Below, piece after piece: positions 1 to 9,003 of a DNA stretch of 64,000 nt. Below the pieces are notes generated by a model. It did no database searches. It saw nothing but the letters and a program-made list of their open reading frames with translations, and had not been told where the DNA came from. Position 1 is the first letter of the stretch; every line of letters starts with the position of its first letter. A program made the translations under genes and the position numbers. This DNA is from Streptosporangium sp. NBC_01495 (GTDB taxonomy: Bacteria; Actinomycetota; Actinomycetes; Streptosporangiales; Streptosporangiaceae). The stretch is taken from assembly GCF_036250735.1 (NCBI RefSeq), contig NZ_CP109430.1, forward strand, positions 9,858,001 to 9,922,000, written 5' to 3'.

Positions 1-2
1 AC

Positions 3-791
3 CCCACCCCCGATTCCCAGCATGTCCCCCTGCCAGATCAATTCACGACCCTCAAAACAGGCAGCAGGGGAATCGAGGTCCACAACGCGAAGAAAAGACT
101 CAGAGATCTGGGATTCCCCCCGGGAAATCTCAGCCCCACGTACGACTCCGCCCTGCGAATGACCGTATGGGCCTTCCAGAAGGCGAACGGGTTGAAGCCC
201 GTCGACAGAATCGACCCGCCGACCTGGCAGGCCCTCCTGCACCCCCGTCGGATCAGGCCCCTGGTGACGTACGGAGAGCGGGAAAGGACCGAGATCGATC
301 TACGGCGCCAGCTTCTCATCGCGTGGCGGGGCGGGAAGCCCGTGCTGGTGACCCACATCTCCACCGGCGCCCGCAGGTCGTACTGCGAGAAGGGGCACTG
401 CGGGTTCGCCTCAACCCCGGTGGGCGACTATCGGGTGGGAGTGCGGGTCTCCGGCTGGTCCACGGGGATCCTGGGGGCGATGTTCTACCCCGTCTACTTC
501 AACGGCGGCATCGCCATCCACGGTTCCACCCTCGTCCCCCGCTACCCCGCGTCCCACGGGTGCGTCCGGGTTCCGCTGCACAACGCCCTCAACCTCTACC
601 GGTTCCTTCAGCCGGGCACCCCCGTATACGTCCGCCGCTCGGAGGCTCCCGCCGAACGCCGCCCGAAGGCTCGCGGGGAACGACACTCGCGGATCCCCAA
701 GGCACGACCTCCCGAAGCTCCTCACCGCTCGTACCGGTACTCCTCGCGGCCCGGACGCCCGACCGGCGATCACGGCAGGGGGCGCCGGTGA
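3..791 (+). CDS. L,D-transpeptidase with peptidoglycan-binding domain (5' end outside window)
   Basis: The reading frame is open from the window edge, so the signal peptide and true start are missing; 262 residues are visible. Residues about 14-75 look like a PG_binding_1 domain (TLKTGSRGIEVHNAKKRL, then WAFQKANGL). A YkuD catalytic domain follows, with IHGS and the signature SHGCVRV; the catalytic Cys is visible residue 187. YkuD enzymes form 3-3 peptidoglycan cross-links outside the membrane. The last ~55 residues are Arg/Pro-rich and probably disordered. Family assignment is firm; substrate is inferred from the family. Confidence 0.9.
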   Translation, partial: PTPDSQHVPLPDQFTTLKTGSRGIEVHNAKKRLRDLGFPPGNLSPTYDSALRMTVWAFQKANGLKPVDRIDPPTWQALLHPRRIRPLVTYGERERTEIDLRRQLLIAWRGGKPVLVTHISTGARRSYCEKGHCGFASTPVGDYRVGVRVSGWSTGILGAMFYPVYFNGGIAIHGSTLVPRYPASHGCVRVPLHNALNLYRFLQPGTPVYVRRSEAPAERRPKARGERHSRIPKARPPEAPHRSYRYSSRPGRPTGDHGRGRR

Positions 792-937
792 GCCGTGGCG
801 GCGCGCCCGAGCCGGGAGGTGGCCTTCCCGCCACGATTCCCGGCCGGTACGGCGATCGGACCGGCCTCACGGGCTTAGAACCGGTGCCGCGAGGTCATGA
901 TGAGGATGTCGGCAGATCATTCCGAAGGGCGTGAATC

Positions 938-1183
938 GTGATACCAACCATGATCCTGTTCGGCCTGGTCTTCGGGCGCTGGTGGCGGGCCTCTCTCCTC
1001 GCCGCCGCCGTGTTCTGGCCCGTGGTGCTCCTGGCCGGTGACGCGATCGGGCTCGACGGGTCACTGATGATGGCGGCCGCGCTGGGAGTGCTCAACGTCT
1101 CCGCCGGGGTGGCGATCCACCAGAGCGTCCTGTGGATCGTGAGGAACACGATCGCGCAGCGGCCACGGGCGAAGAATCCGTAG
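938..1183 (+). CDS. small two-helix membrane protein, unknown function
   Basis: An 81-residue protein with two hydrophobic segments (about residues 14-36 and 45-65) and a basic tail (RNTIAQRPRAKNP). A GTG start at 938 follows AAGGGCG; an ATG at 950 is an alternative start. Codon use is typical of the host (high GC at third positions), which supports a real gene. It stands alone, convergent with the downstream hydrolase. I do not recognise the family. Confidence 0.6.
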   Translation: MIPTMILFGLVFGRWWRASLLAAAVFWPVVLLAGDAIGLDGSLMMAAALGVLNVSAGVAIHQSVLWIVRNTIAQRPRAKNP

Positions 1184-1291
1184 CCGCACGGCCGCCGAGG
1201 CCCGGTTCCGCGGGTGGTCACTCGGGAAGATCCCTCGAAGGCCCGAGGGTACGGGCGGCATCCGGCGATCGATGCCGCCCGCGGACGCGTC

Positions 1292-2257
1292 TCAGGGCCT
1301 GATCCCCTCCAGGATCACCTCGTCGAGCACGACCGAGGCGGTCGACTGGTCAGGCCTGTCGTACTGCCCCGCGGTGACGGCGACCACCAGGTCCAGCGCG
1401 GGTGACACGTAGATCCGCTGGCCGCCGTTGCCGAACCCGCCCGTCCACGTGTCACCCGAGTACCAGTGGTAGCCGTAGTGGGCACCCTCGTCGATCCGCA
1501 CGTGCGGGTGCAGCGCCGTCTTCAGCCAGGACGAGGGGACGACGCCGCCGCCCCCGTCGAGCACGAGCCGCCCGATCGCGAGAAGGTCGCGAGGGGTCAG
1601 CCGCAGCCCGGAGGCGGCGAGGGCCACCCCGTCCTCGCCGGTCGACCACTCGAAGCGCGCGATCCCCAGCGGCTCGAACAGCCTGGCACGCGCGTAGTCC
1701 TCCACCGCCCGTCCGGTGCCCTTCTCGATGAGCCGCGCCACCAGCGCCGAAGCACCCCCGCAGTAGGACCATCGGCTGCCGGGCTCCTCCACGATCCGCT
1801 GCCCGAGGACGTAGCGGTATCGGTCGGGGACCGACTCCATCGCGATCTCGCTGTTGGCCGCGCTCGTGTAGGGGGCGCTCTCGTCCCACTCCAGGCCGAG
1901 CGTCATGGTGAGCGCGTGCTCGACCGTGAGCGCGGCGCGCAGGGGATCCTCGGCGAGGTCCGGATACTCGGGAAAGTGCCGTAGCAGCGGCTCGCGCGGC
2001 TCCGGCACCTCGCCGTCGGCCAGGGCGATGCCGTACAGGAGGCCGATGACGCTCTTGGTGATCGAGCGGACGTCGTGGAGCGTGCCGGGCGTGAAGCGCA
2101 CCCGGCCGAGCGGCTCGTTCAGTTTGAAGTCCTCGCCCTCGCCGTAGTGCTCAAGGATCACCCGGCCGTGGCGAACGGCGACCACGCCGTGGAGGTCGGG
2201 CACCCGGCCCTGCTCCACGGCCAGGGCGAGACGGTCGGTGAGTGCGTCGCTGCTCAT
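1292..2257 (-). CDS. beta-lactamase-family serine hydrolase
   Basis: A 321-residue protein of the class C beta-lactamase/esterase (PF00144) fold. The SxxK nucleophile motif is SITK in RSITKSVIGLL, and the tyrosine region reads WSYCGGASALVARL, where most homologues have YSN or YSG. The C-terminal GYHWYSGDTWTGGFGNGGQRI segment resembles the conserved Trp-Gly region of the family. There is no signal peptide, so a cytoplasmic esterase or peptidase role is more likely than secreted beta-lactamase activity. It is monocistronic on the minus strand. Confidence 0.85.
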   Translation of the reverse strand: MSSDALTDRLALAVEQGRVPDLHGVVAVRHGRVILEHYGEGEDFKLNEPLGRVRFTPGTLHDVRSITKSVIGLLYGIALADGEVPEPREPLLRHFPEYPDLAEDPLRAALTVEHALTMTLGLEWDESAPYTSAANSEIAMESVPDRYRYVLGQRIVEEPGSRWSYCGGASALVARLIEKGTGRAVEDYARARLFEPLGIARFEWSTGEDGVALAASGLRLTPRDLLAIGRLVLDGGGGVVPSSWLKTALHPHVRIDEGAHYGYHWYSGDTWTGGFGNGGQRIYVSPALDLVVAVTAGQYDRPDQSTASVVLDEVILEGIRP

Positions 2258-2556
2258 GATCCTGTTCTACGTCCTGCCACCGTGTCAGGAGCAACCCGGC
2301 AGGGAGAACTTCCGTTGACCACGGTGCGCGCCTCCTTCACACCCGGCGTCCGGCGGCGAGCACAGGCGCCCGTGCCGAGTCCCCCGGGAGAGGCCGGCGA
2401 ACGCCGGGCGCGGGCGCGTCTCCGCCGGTATATGAGTTGACAGGCGCGGCCCGGAACCGGTCCGATGAACGACGGGAGACTCGGCCCGGTCCTCCCGCCC
2501 CGTCGCGCCGCCCGTGTGTCACGCGGTGGTCCCGCTCCAGGTCAGGAAGGTGGTCC
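2258..2556. other. divergent intergenic region, 299 bp
   Basis: This separates the serine hydrolase (minus) from the phosphotransferase (plus). A TTGACA hexamer lies at 2437-2442 on the plus strand, with no clear -10 at the standard distance. Short inverted GC-rich stretches are present but no convincing operator or gene. Confidence 0.4.
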
Positions 2557-3456
2557 ATGCGCGCCGGCAGGATGCACGCGGATGAGATGGAGCACGATGT
2601 CCCCCTCGTGCGCCGGCTGGTGGCCACGCGGTTCCCGCGGTGGGCGGACCTTCCTGTCGAGCCGTTCGACTCCTCCGGCACGGACAACGCCATCTACCGG
2701 CTCGGCGACGACATGGCCGTACGCCTGCCCCGCAGGGCCGGTTCCGCGGCGCAGGTCGAGAAGGACCTGCGGTGGCTGCCGAGGCTCGCCCCGCTGCTCC
2801 CGGTGCCCGTTCCCGTCCCGCTCGGCAAGGGGATACCCACCGAGGATTACCCGCTGCCCTGGTCGGTCTACCGCTGGCTCGACGGTGAGAACCCGTCCCC
2901 TGGCCACCTGACCGAACCGGGACCGCTCGCGAGGGACCTGGCGGCGTTCGTCGCCGCGTTCCGCCGGATCGATCTCCCGGACGGACCGCCCGCCTACCGA
3001 GGTGGGCCGCTGGCGACGCTGGACGCCCCGACGCGCACCGCGATCGAGGACCTGCGCGGGATGATCGACACCGACGCGGCGACCGCAGCGTGGGAGGTCG
3101 CCCTCGAAACTCCCGGGTGGGCGGGCCCGCCCGTCTGGATCCACTCCGACCTGATGCCCGGGAACCTGCTGCTCGTCCGGGGGCGGCTCGGCGCCGTCAT
3201 CGACTTCGGCACCGCGGGCGTGGGAGACCCCGCCTGCGACCTGATCGTCGCGTGGAACCTTCTCCCGGCCGGCGTGCGCGACGACTTTCGCGCGGCCCTG
3301 CGGGTCGACGACGCGACCTGGGCGCGCGGGCGCGGCCGGGCCCTGTCCATCGCCCTCATCGCGCTCCCGTACTACAGGGACACGAACCCGGTGTTCGCGG
3401 CGAACGCGCGGCACGTGATCCACGAAGTCCTCACCGACCACGAGAACGCCGGATGA
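2557..3456 (+). CDS. aminoglycoside phosphotransferase-family kinase
   Basis: A 299-residue APH-fold (PF01636) enzyme. The start is set at ATG 2557 because AGGAAGG lies at 2544-2550, six bases upstream; an ATG five codons later (2572) is possible. The catalytic loop is IHSDLMPGN (residues 195-203) and the metal-binding motif is VIDFGTAGVGDPACDL (from 214). The N-lobe has the variable nucleotide-binding segment AIYRLGDDMAVRLPRR. Family members phosphorylate antibiotics or small metabolites; nothing here identifies the substrate, so resistance should not be assumed. Confidence 0.85.
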   Translation: MRAGRMHADEMEHDVPLVRRLVATRFPRWADLPVEPFDSSGTDNAIYRLGDDMAVRLPRRAGSAAQVEKDLRWLPRLAPLLPVPVPVPLGKGIPTEDYPLPWSVYRWLDGENPSPGHLTEPGPLARDLAAFVAAFRRIDLPDGPPAYRGGPLATLDAPTRTAIEDLRGMIDTDAATAAWEVALETPGWAGPPVWIHSDLMPGNLLLVRGRLGAVIDFGTAGVGDPACDLIVAWNLLPAGVRDDFRAALRVDDATWARGRGRALSIALIALPYYRDTNPVFAANARHVIHEVLTDHENAG

Positions 3457-3616
3457 CAAGGTCCCCGGACGGGCTCGCCACGTGATCGGGGCGAAGCCAC
3501 CGGGTCGCGACCCAACTTCGGCGAGCGCACGCGTCCGGCCGGGCCGACCGGTCGACGACACAGGTGCGTCCGCTTGCGGATAATCCGGAACGGTACCGGT
3601 TGGCTATGGTAGGGGC

Positions 3617-4105
3617 ATGACCGCCATGGCACCCGCCCGTACCGAGCCGGATCTGTCGTTCCTGCTGGACCACGCCGGCCGTGTCCTGAGAACCCGGATG
3701 GCGGCGGCGCTCGCCGAGATCGGGCTGACGGCACGCATGCACTGCGTGCTGGTCCACGCCCTGGAGGAGGAGCGCACGCAGATCCAGCTCGCCGAGCTCG
3801 GTGACATGGACAAGACCACGATGGTGGTCACGGTCGACGCCCTGGAGAAGGCGGGGCTCGCCGAGCGCCGCCCGTCCAGTACGGATCGGCGGGCCCGGAT
3901 CATCGCGGTCACCGAGAAGGGCGCGGAGGCCGCGCGACAGAGCCAGGAGATCGTCGACGGCGTGCACCGGGCGGTGCTGGGCGCGCTGTCCGGGGATGAG
4001 GGCGAGGTGCTCGTACGGGCCATGAGCCGCCTGGTGACGGGACATCTCTCCGTCCCTGTGGAGGCGCCGCAGGGGATCCGGCGGGCACGGCAGCGCACAA
4101 AGTAA
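3617..4105 (+). CDS. MarR-family transcriptional regulator
   Basis: A 162-residue winged-helix protein. The MarR core is visible: QIQLAELGDMDKTTMVVTVDALEKAGLAERRPSSTDRRARIIAVTEKG-type recognition helix and wing (about residues 53-105). The ATG at 3617 is preceded by TAGGGGC very close to the start. It sits 75 bp upstream of, and co-directional with, a drug-efflux MFS gene, the usual arrangement for a repressor of its own efflux pump. The ligand is unknown. Confidence 0.88.
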   Translation: MTAMAPARTEPDLSFLLDHAGRVLRTRMAAALAEIGLTARMHCVLVHALEEERTQIQLAELGDMDKTTMVVTVDALEKAGLAERRPSSTDRRARIIAVTEKGAEAARQSQEIVDGVHRAVLGALSGDEGEVLVRAMSRLVTGHLSVPVEAPQGIRRARQRTK

Positions 4106-4180
4106 GTCCGTAAGGGATCGTCTATAACAAAACTATCTGCTACGGTCGCTCCTGTTCCCCTTTGAACAGGAGGCGGCCCC
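4106..4180 (+). promoter_or_regulatory. MFS promoter region, possible MarR site
   Basis: A short AT-rich patch, CTATAACAAAACTATC (4122-4137), interrupts GC-rich DNA. It is partly symmetric (ATA...TAT) and could be a MarR operator or a -10 region. The ribosome binding site AGGAGG (4168-4173) is well placed for ATG 4181. The operator reading is inference. Confidence 0.35.
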
Positions 4181-5680
4181 ATGTCGCACACCGCACCTTC
4201 CCCCCGCCCCGCCCGGCCACCCGGCACCGGCACGTCCCCGTCGCGCTGGCTGGCGCTCACCGTGCTGTCCGCCGCGATGTTGATGACGATCCTGGACGGC
4301 AGCATCGTGACCGTGGCGATGCCGGCCATCCAGGCGGATCTGGGTTTCTCACCCGCCGGACTCAGCTGGACCGTCAACGCCTACCTGATCGCCTTCGGCG
4401 GGCTGCTCCTCCTGGCCGGCCGGCTGGGCGACCTCATCGGCCGCAAGACCATGTTCCTGACGGGGAATGTGGTCTTCACCGCCGCGTCGCTGCTGGCCGG
4501 AGTGGCCACCGGGCCCGGCATGCTGATCACCGCCCGGTTCCTCCAGGGCGTCGGCAGCGCCATGGCCTCCGCGGTCGTGCTGGGCATCCTGGTGACGCTG
4601 TTCACCGAGCCCGGGGAACGGGCGAAGGCGATCGGCATCTTCAGCTTCACCGGTGCCGCCGGAGCCTCGATCGGCCAGGTCCTGGGCGGGGTCCTCACCG
4701 ACGCGCTCAGCTGGCACTGGATCTTCTTCATCAACCTGCCGATCGGGCTGGCCACGATCGCGCTGGCGATCCGGGCACTGCCGGGCGAGCGCGGGATCGG
4801 GCTCGCCGCCGGAGCCGACGTCATCGGCGCCGTGCTGGTCACCGGCGGCCTGATGCTGGGCATCTACACCGTGGTCAAGATCGAGGAGTACGGCTGGCTC
4901 GCCGCCCATACCCTCGGCCTCGGCGCGGTCTCGCTCGCCCTGCTGACCGCGTTCGTCATCCGCCAGGCGACCGCCGCGACCCCGCTGATGCCACTGCGGA
5001 TCCTCCGCTCGCGCAACGTCTCGGGCGCCAACCTGGTCCAGATCCTGACGCTGTCGGCCATGTTCGCCTTCCAGATCATCGTCGCGCTCTACATGCAGCG
5101 GGTCCTCGGTTACGGCGCGCTCGACACCGGCCTGGCGATGCTTCCCGCGGCGGTGGCCATCGGCGGCGTGTCCCTGTTCCTCTCCGCCCGGCTCAACACC
5201 CGCTTCGGCGAGCGCGCCGTCCTGCTGGCGGGCCTGCTGCTCCTGTTCGGGGCGATGGGCTGGCTCACCCGCGTACCGGTGGACGCGAACTACGTCACCG
5301 ACCTGCTCCCGGTGATGCTGCTCGTCGCGGGTGCCGGGCTGGTGCTCCCGGCACTGACCACGCTCGGCATGTCCGGCGCCAGGGCCGACGACGCGGGCCT
5401 GGCGTCCGGGCTGTTCAACACCACCCAGCAGATCGGCATGGCCGTCGGCGTCGCGGTGCTGTCCACGCTGGCCGCCCGGCGTACCGAGGAGCTGCTGTCC
5501 GCGGGAGAGAGCGGGGCGGCCGCGCTGACCGGCGGCTACCACCTGGCCTTCGGTATCGCCGCCGCCCTGCTCCTGGCCGCCTTCACCGTGGCGCTCGTCG
5601 TGTTGCGGCAGCCCGGACCGGACACCGCCGTCCTGGACGCGCCCCCCGTCACGCCGACTGCCCGGCCGGAGACCACCTGA
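4181..5680 (+). CDS. MFS transporter, DHA2 (EmrB/QacA) family
   Basis: A 499-residue, probably 14-helix proton-driven drug exporter. The DHA2 signatures are visible: MTILDGSIVTVAMPAI in helix 1 (motif D1, D36 region), LAGRLGDLIGRK (motif A) and GVGSAMASA (motif B/C region). It starts 75 bp after a MarR gene in the same direction, which suggests repressor-controlled efflux. Substrate cannot be read from sequence. A degenerate copy of its own last ~30 bp lies 74 bp downstream (see repeat). Confidence 0.92.
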   Translation: MSHTAPSPRPARPPGTGTSPSRWLALTVLSAAMLMTILDGSIVTVAMPAIQADLGFSPAGLSWTVNAYLIAFGGLLLLAGRLGDLIGRKTMFLTGNVVFTAASLLAGVATGPGMLITARFLQGVGSAMASAVVLGILVTLFTEPGERAKAIGIFSFTGAAGASIGQVLGGVLTDALSWHWIFFINLPIGLATIALAIRALPGERGIGLAAGADVIGAVLVTGGLMLGIYTVVKIEEYGWLAAHTLGLGAVSLALLTAFVIRQATAATPLMPLRILRSRNVSGANLVQILTLSAMFAFQIIVALYMQRVLGYGALDTGLAMLPAAVAIGGVSLFLSARLNTRFGERAVLLAGLLLLFGAMGWLTRVPVDANYVTDLLPVMLLVAGAGLVLPALTTLGMSGARADDAGLASGLFNTTQQIGMAVGVAVLSTLAARRTEELLSAGESGAAALTGGYHLAFGIAAALLLAAFTVALVVLRQPGPDTAVLDAPPVTPTARPETT

Positions 5681-5755
5681 CCTGCTCCGGCGCCGCGCGA
5701 ACGGCGAGTCCGTCGAGCACCGTCACGCCGACGGCCCAGCCGGAGAGCACCTGAC
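5648..5755 (+). repeat. imperfect direct duplication of the MFS gene 3' end
   Basis: The segment from 5648 (ending at the MFS stop codon TGA 5678-5680) recurs from 5722 to 5755 with few changes, period 74 bp. Both copies contain GTCACGCCGAC, then GCCGGAGA and CACCTGACC. The second copy lies outside the gene. It looks like a small tandem duplication that once extended or shortened the protein tail. Confidence 0.7.
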
Positions 5756-5943
5756 CACCGCCGCGACGGGCCTGACCACGTACGGGAACGGGCCGGGCGC
5801 CGACGCCCCACTGACCGCCCTGCTCACCGGGCACCGGAACGATCCGGGTTCCGGCCCCGCGGTGACCGTCCTCTTCGGCCCTCTTCGGCGCAGTCATCTC
5901 CCCCGAGGATTCCGACCGCCGGCGCACCACGGGGGCCCGGCGG

Positions 5944-6795
5944 TCAGAAAAGGGTCAGCGGCTCGGTGGGCATGGGCTCGGGCAGTGGCTCGACCTCCGG
6001 CAGCAGGGCCCGTACGTCGTCGTGAAAGCGACGGGCGAGCGTGAGCGCGTCGGCGTTGTCGGGGGTGTGGATGAACACGGTCGGCGAGCGGCCTTCGCGC
6101 AGCCAGCCGGTGACCGTGCCGATCCAGTGCCGCCAGCCCTCGATCGTGCTCGCCGTGTCGTCCCGGCCGAGGTAGCGGACGATCGGACGGTCGGTGAGGG
6201 CGACCGACCGGCGCGGCATGCGCGGCTTCTTCGACCACGCCTCTCGTTCGGTGTCGCTGGTCGGGGGGCTCCGGAAGAGGGTCGTGGTGTCGAAGGGCAC
6301 CCACTCGGCGCCGACACCGGCGAGCACCCCTTCGAGAAGCCGTACGGAGCGCACGTCGTCGAAGAACGCGCGGTGGCGGACCTCGACGGCGTACCTGTGC
6401 GAGCGGGGGAGCCGGCGGAGAAACCCGGCCAGGGTGCCGAGGTCGGTCGGAGCGAACGACCCCGGCAGCTGGATCCAGAGGGCGTGGGCTCGCGGCCCGA
6501 GTGGCTCGATCGTCTCCAGGAACGATCGGACCTCCTCATCGACGCCGGTGAGGCGGCCCTCGTGTGTGATCGACTTGGGCAGCTTGACCACCAGGCGGAA
6601 GTCGGGCGCGGTCTGCCGCGCCCACGACTCCACCGTGCTCCTCGCCGGTGTCGCATAGAACGTCGTGTTGCCCTCCACCGCGTTGCACCAGGTCGCGTAG
6701 GACCGCAGGCGCTCCCCGGGAGGCAGCGGATGGGGCAGGAGACGCCCCTGCCATGACTTGAGGGTCCACATCGCGCATCCCACATGAAGCCGCAT
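5944..6795 (-). CDS. DUF72 (YecE-like) protein
   Basis: A 283-residue TIM-barrel-like DUF72 protein. Typical features are MRLHVGCAMWTLKSWQG at the start, EGNTTFYATPARSTVESWA, FRLVVKLPKSITH and FIHTPDNADALTLARRF. The start at 6795 is chosen because the family begins at the hydrophobic strand before W; longer upstream readings lack conservation and contain arginine-rich filler. Function of DUF72 proteins is not established. It is monocistronic. Confidence 0.9.
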   Translation of the reverse strand: MRLHVGCAMWTLKSWQGRLLPHPLPPGERLRSYATWCNAVEGNTTFYATPARSTVESWARQTAPDFRLVVKLPKSITHEGRLTGVDEEVRSFLETIEPLGPRAHALWIQLPGSFAPTDLGTLAGFLRRLPRSHRYAVEVRHRAFFDDVRSVRLLEGVLAGVGAEWVPFDTTTLFRSPPTSDTEREAWSKKPRMPRRSVALTDRPIVRYLGRDDTASTIEGWRHWIGTVTGWLREGRSPTVFIHTPDNADALTLARRFHDDVRALLPEVEPLPEPMPTEPLTLF

Positions 6796-6990
6796 GACCT
6801 CGACGCTATCCAAGGGCCGCGGAAGAGGGTGAACCGAGCACACCTCGGGGCGGACACTCCGCCGGCCATGTCCCGAGGTCCTCCGTGGACCGACGACGCC
6901 GACGGTGACCGGACACGGATGACACTCCCGCGGCGAAGAGCCGGAAACAGGTGACACGTCGCACCTTTTTAAACGCAGGAAATATCGGTC

Positions 6991-7038
6991 AGGGCACCGG
7001 CGTCGCCCCCGGAATTACCTGGGCGACACCGGCGCCTT
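6991..7038 (-). terminator. stem-loop terminator of the CAP gene
   Basis: An 18-bp stem (6991-7008 with 7021-7038, only two G-T type mismatches) with a 12-nt loop lies 33 bp after the CAP gene stop in its direction of transcription. The DNA beyond it is unusually AT-rich (TTTAAAAAGG on the minus strand). A strong factor-independent terminator is likely. Confidence 0.75.
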
Positions 7039-7071
7039 GATTTACCGCGACCCCGATCGGAAGGTATTCAT

Positions 7072-7560
7072 TCAGGCGGGAAGAACGTTGTCCGCGAAGT
7101 CGCCCTCCATGTTTCCCGGCGCCTCGAAGACGAAGACGACGTACGTCTCGAAGTAGTCGCTGCCCTGGCCCGACGCCCGTCCGATTCCGACCTTCGTGCT
7201 GCCCTTCCAGACGAGTTGCGTGAAGTGGCCGCTGGCGCCGTCGAACCGGGCCGCGGCGAAGTCGTAGGCGTCGATCTCGCTGTACCAGCTCTTGACCGCG
7301 TCCGATCCGGGCAGGGCCTCGGAACCGCCGCCCCAGAAGATGTTCTCGCCCGTCCCCTCGCGCAGATCGGTGTGACCGGCCTGGAGTTCCTCCTGCTCGG
7401 AACGGGAGACGGCTCGCGATTGGGCGTACGCGTTGAGCTCGGGGTCCAGGACCAGGGGTGGCGCGTGGTGTTTGGCCCGGAAGGCGTTGGCCTCCGCGAG
7501 CGCCTCGGCCTGGAACTCAGGCGTCGTGCTGTCGGGGAAGGCGGGGCGAGTTCCTGGCAT
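7072..7560 (-). CDS. CAP-superfamily (SCP/PR-1-like) protein
   Basis: A 162-residue single-domain CAP protein. It has the GENIFWGGGSEALP segment (CAP Glu/Asn region), a central WYSEIDAYDF, and the CAP1-like motif SGHFTQLVWKGSTKVGIG. The length matches a bare CAP domain of the GAPR-1 type. No signal peptide is visible, which is unusual because most bacterial CAP proteins are secreted; the start (ATG 7560 after GAGGATG) is well supported. Function is unknown in bacteria. Confidence 0.85.
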   Translation of the reverse strand: MPGTRPAFPDSTTPEFQAEALAEANAFRAKHHAPPLVLDPELNAYAQSRAVSRSEQEELQAGHTDLREGTGENIFWGGGSEALPGSDAVKSWYSEIDAYDFAAARFDGASGHFTQLVWKGSTKVGIGRASGQGSDYFETYVVFVFEAPGNMEGDFADNVLPA

Positions 7561-8043
7561 GAGACATCCTCAAACGGCACCGTGGGCGCCGGCCGAACCA
7601 CGATCCCTGACGACCGCGGATTTCTCGCCCAATCATTTACGCGCGCATTCCATTCGGCAAGGGCCGATTCACGCAAAGGACTTTACCGGAAGACCCGAAT
7701 CGATTCGGTCAACAAGAAACGTGCTATTTATCTCTCGGATACGGCTTCGAGGTGACGCGCGGTGAACAAAACACCGGGAGAAGCGGGCACAACGGATCGG
7801 CGAATCCTTATGGCCCGTATCTCCGACGGGGCGCGCCGAGTCATCCGAAGGACGCTTCGGGGCGTACGTCGCCTGTCCTGACGCCACTCCCTCAGCGGGA
7901 CGGAACCCGAAGTCACCGGGTGCCGGCTGGACGGGCACGCTTTACGGGAGCACTACAACCCGGCGTCGTACGTTGGTTAGATCCATTGCCCAGGCGGGCA
8001 TTTCGGTAGACCATCGCACTCGCGACAGATGGGATGTTCCTTG
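7561..8043. other. 483-bp intergenic region without a recognised gene
   Basis: It separates the CAP gene (minus) from the SMP-30-like gene (plus). The 7620-7740 part is AT-richer than its surroundings and may hold both promoters. Short open frames here have poor codon bias and no recognisable protein features. Confidence 0.5.
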
Positions 8044-9003
8044 ATGAAGGTGACATTTCTCGTAGCAGGGGTCCTGGCCGCCCTCGTGGCGGCCCCGCCC
8101 GCAGTGGCGGCCGAGACCGGATCCGGGACCGGCGCGTCCACGGCCCCTGCCTCTTTTGAAAAGCCGGCCTATCCCACCGAGTTCTCCCTTCCGGACGGTT
8201 TCCAGCCGGAGGGGATCGCCATCGGTCCGGGCCCGGCCGCGTACTTCGGCTCGCGCGGGACCGGCGCGATCTACCGGGCCGACCTGCGCACGGGTAAGGG
8301 CCGGATCATCAACCCGGGTCCGGGCACCCCGTCGCTCGGTCTCAAGGTCGACGCGCGCGAGCGGCTGTTCGTCGCCGGTGGCACGGGCGGCGACGCCCGC
8401 GTGATCGATACCCGTAACGGCAAGGTGCTCGCGAGCTACCGGCTCGCCACCGGCACCGCGTTCGTCAACGACGTCGTGCTCACCCACGACGCGGCGTACT
8501 TCACCGACTCGGCCAACCCCGTGCTGTACAAGCTGCCGTTCGGGCCCGGCGGAGCGCTGCCGGCCGAGGCGGTGAAGGTGCCGCTGAGCGGGGACATCGT
8601 CTACACGACCGGCAACAACGCCAACGGCATCGCCCCGACCCCCGACCGCAAGGCCCTGCTCGTCGTGCAGTCCAACACCGGCAAGCTGTTCCGCGTCAAC
8701 CCCTCGACCGGCGTCGCCACGCTGGTGAACATCGGCACCGAGTCCCTGGCCAACGGTGACGGCCTACTGCTGGAGGGCCGCACCCTCTACGTCGTGCAGA
8801 ACCGCCTGAACACCCTGACGTCCCTCTCCCTGAACCGCGGCGCCACGTCCGGGAAGGTGGTCCGCAGGCTCGTGGACGACCGCTTCGACGTCCCCACCAC
8901 CGTCGCCCCCTTCCGCGACCGCCTCTATCTCCCCAACGCCCGCTTCACCACTCCCCCCACCCCGACGACCCCGTACAACGTGGTGGTCGTCAAGCGTCAC
9001 TGA
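8044..9003 (+). CDS. secreted SMP-30/gluconolactonase-like beta-propeller
   Basis: A 319-residue exported protein. Residues 1-23 are a Sec signal peptide (MKVTFLVAGVLAALVAAPP, cleavage after AVAA). The rest has repeated propeller strands: LPDGFQPEGIAIGPGPAAYF, GAIYRADLRTGKG, LGLKVDARERLFVAGG, FVNDVVLTHDAAYFTDS and NGIAPTPDRKALLVVQS. This pattern fits the SMP-30/gluconolaconase superfamily. ATG 8044 is preferred over GTG-like or upstream ATG 8029 because the signal peptide begins there. Enzymatic activity is not assured. Confidence 0.85.
   Translation: MKVTFLVAGVLAALVAAPPAVAAETGSGTGASTAPASFEKPAYPTEFSLPDGFQPEGIAIGPGPAAYFGSRGTGAIYRADLRTGKGRIINPGPGTPSLGLKVDARERLFVAGGTGGDARVIDTRNGKVLASYRLATGTAFVNDVVLTHDAAYFTDSANPVLYKLPFGPGGALPAEAVKVPLSGDIVYTTGNNANGIAPTPDRKALLVVQSNTGKLFRVNPSTGVATLVNIGTESLANGDGLLLEGRTLYVVQNRLNTLTSLSLNRGATSGKVVRRLVDDRFDVPTTVAPFRDRLYLPNARFTTPPTPTTPYNVVVVKRH

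Noticed and set aside
3585..3600. Palindrome around GGTACC upstream of MarR as an operator
   Set aside because: Only the central 8 bp are symmetric; flanks do not match, so it is not better than chance in GC-rich DNA.
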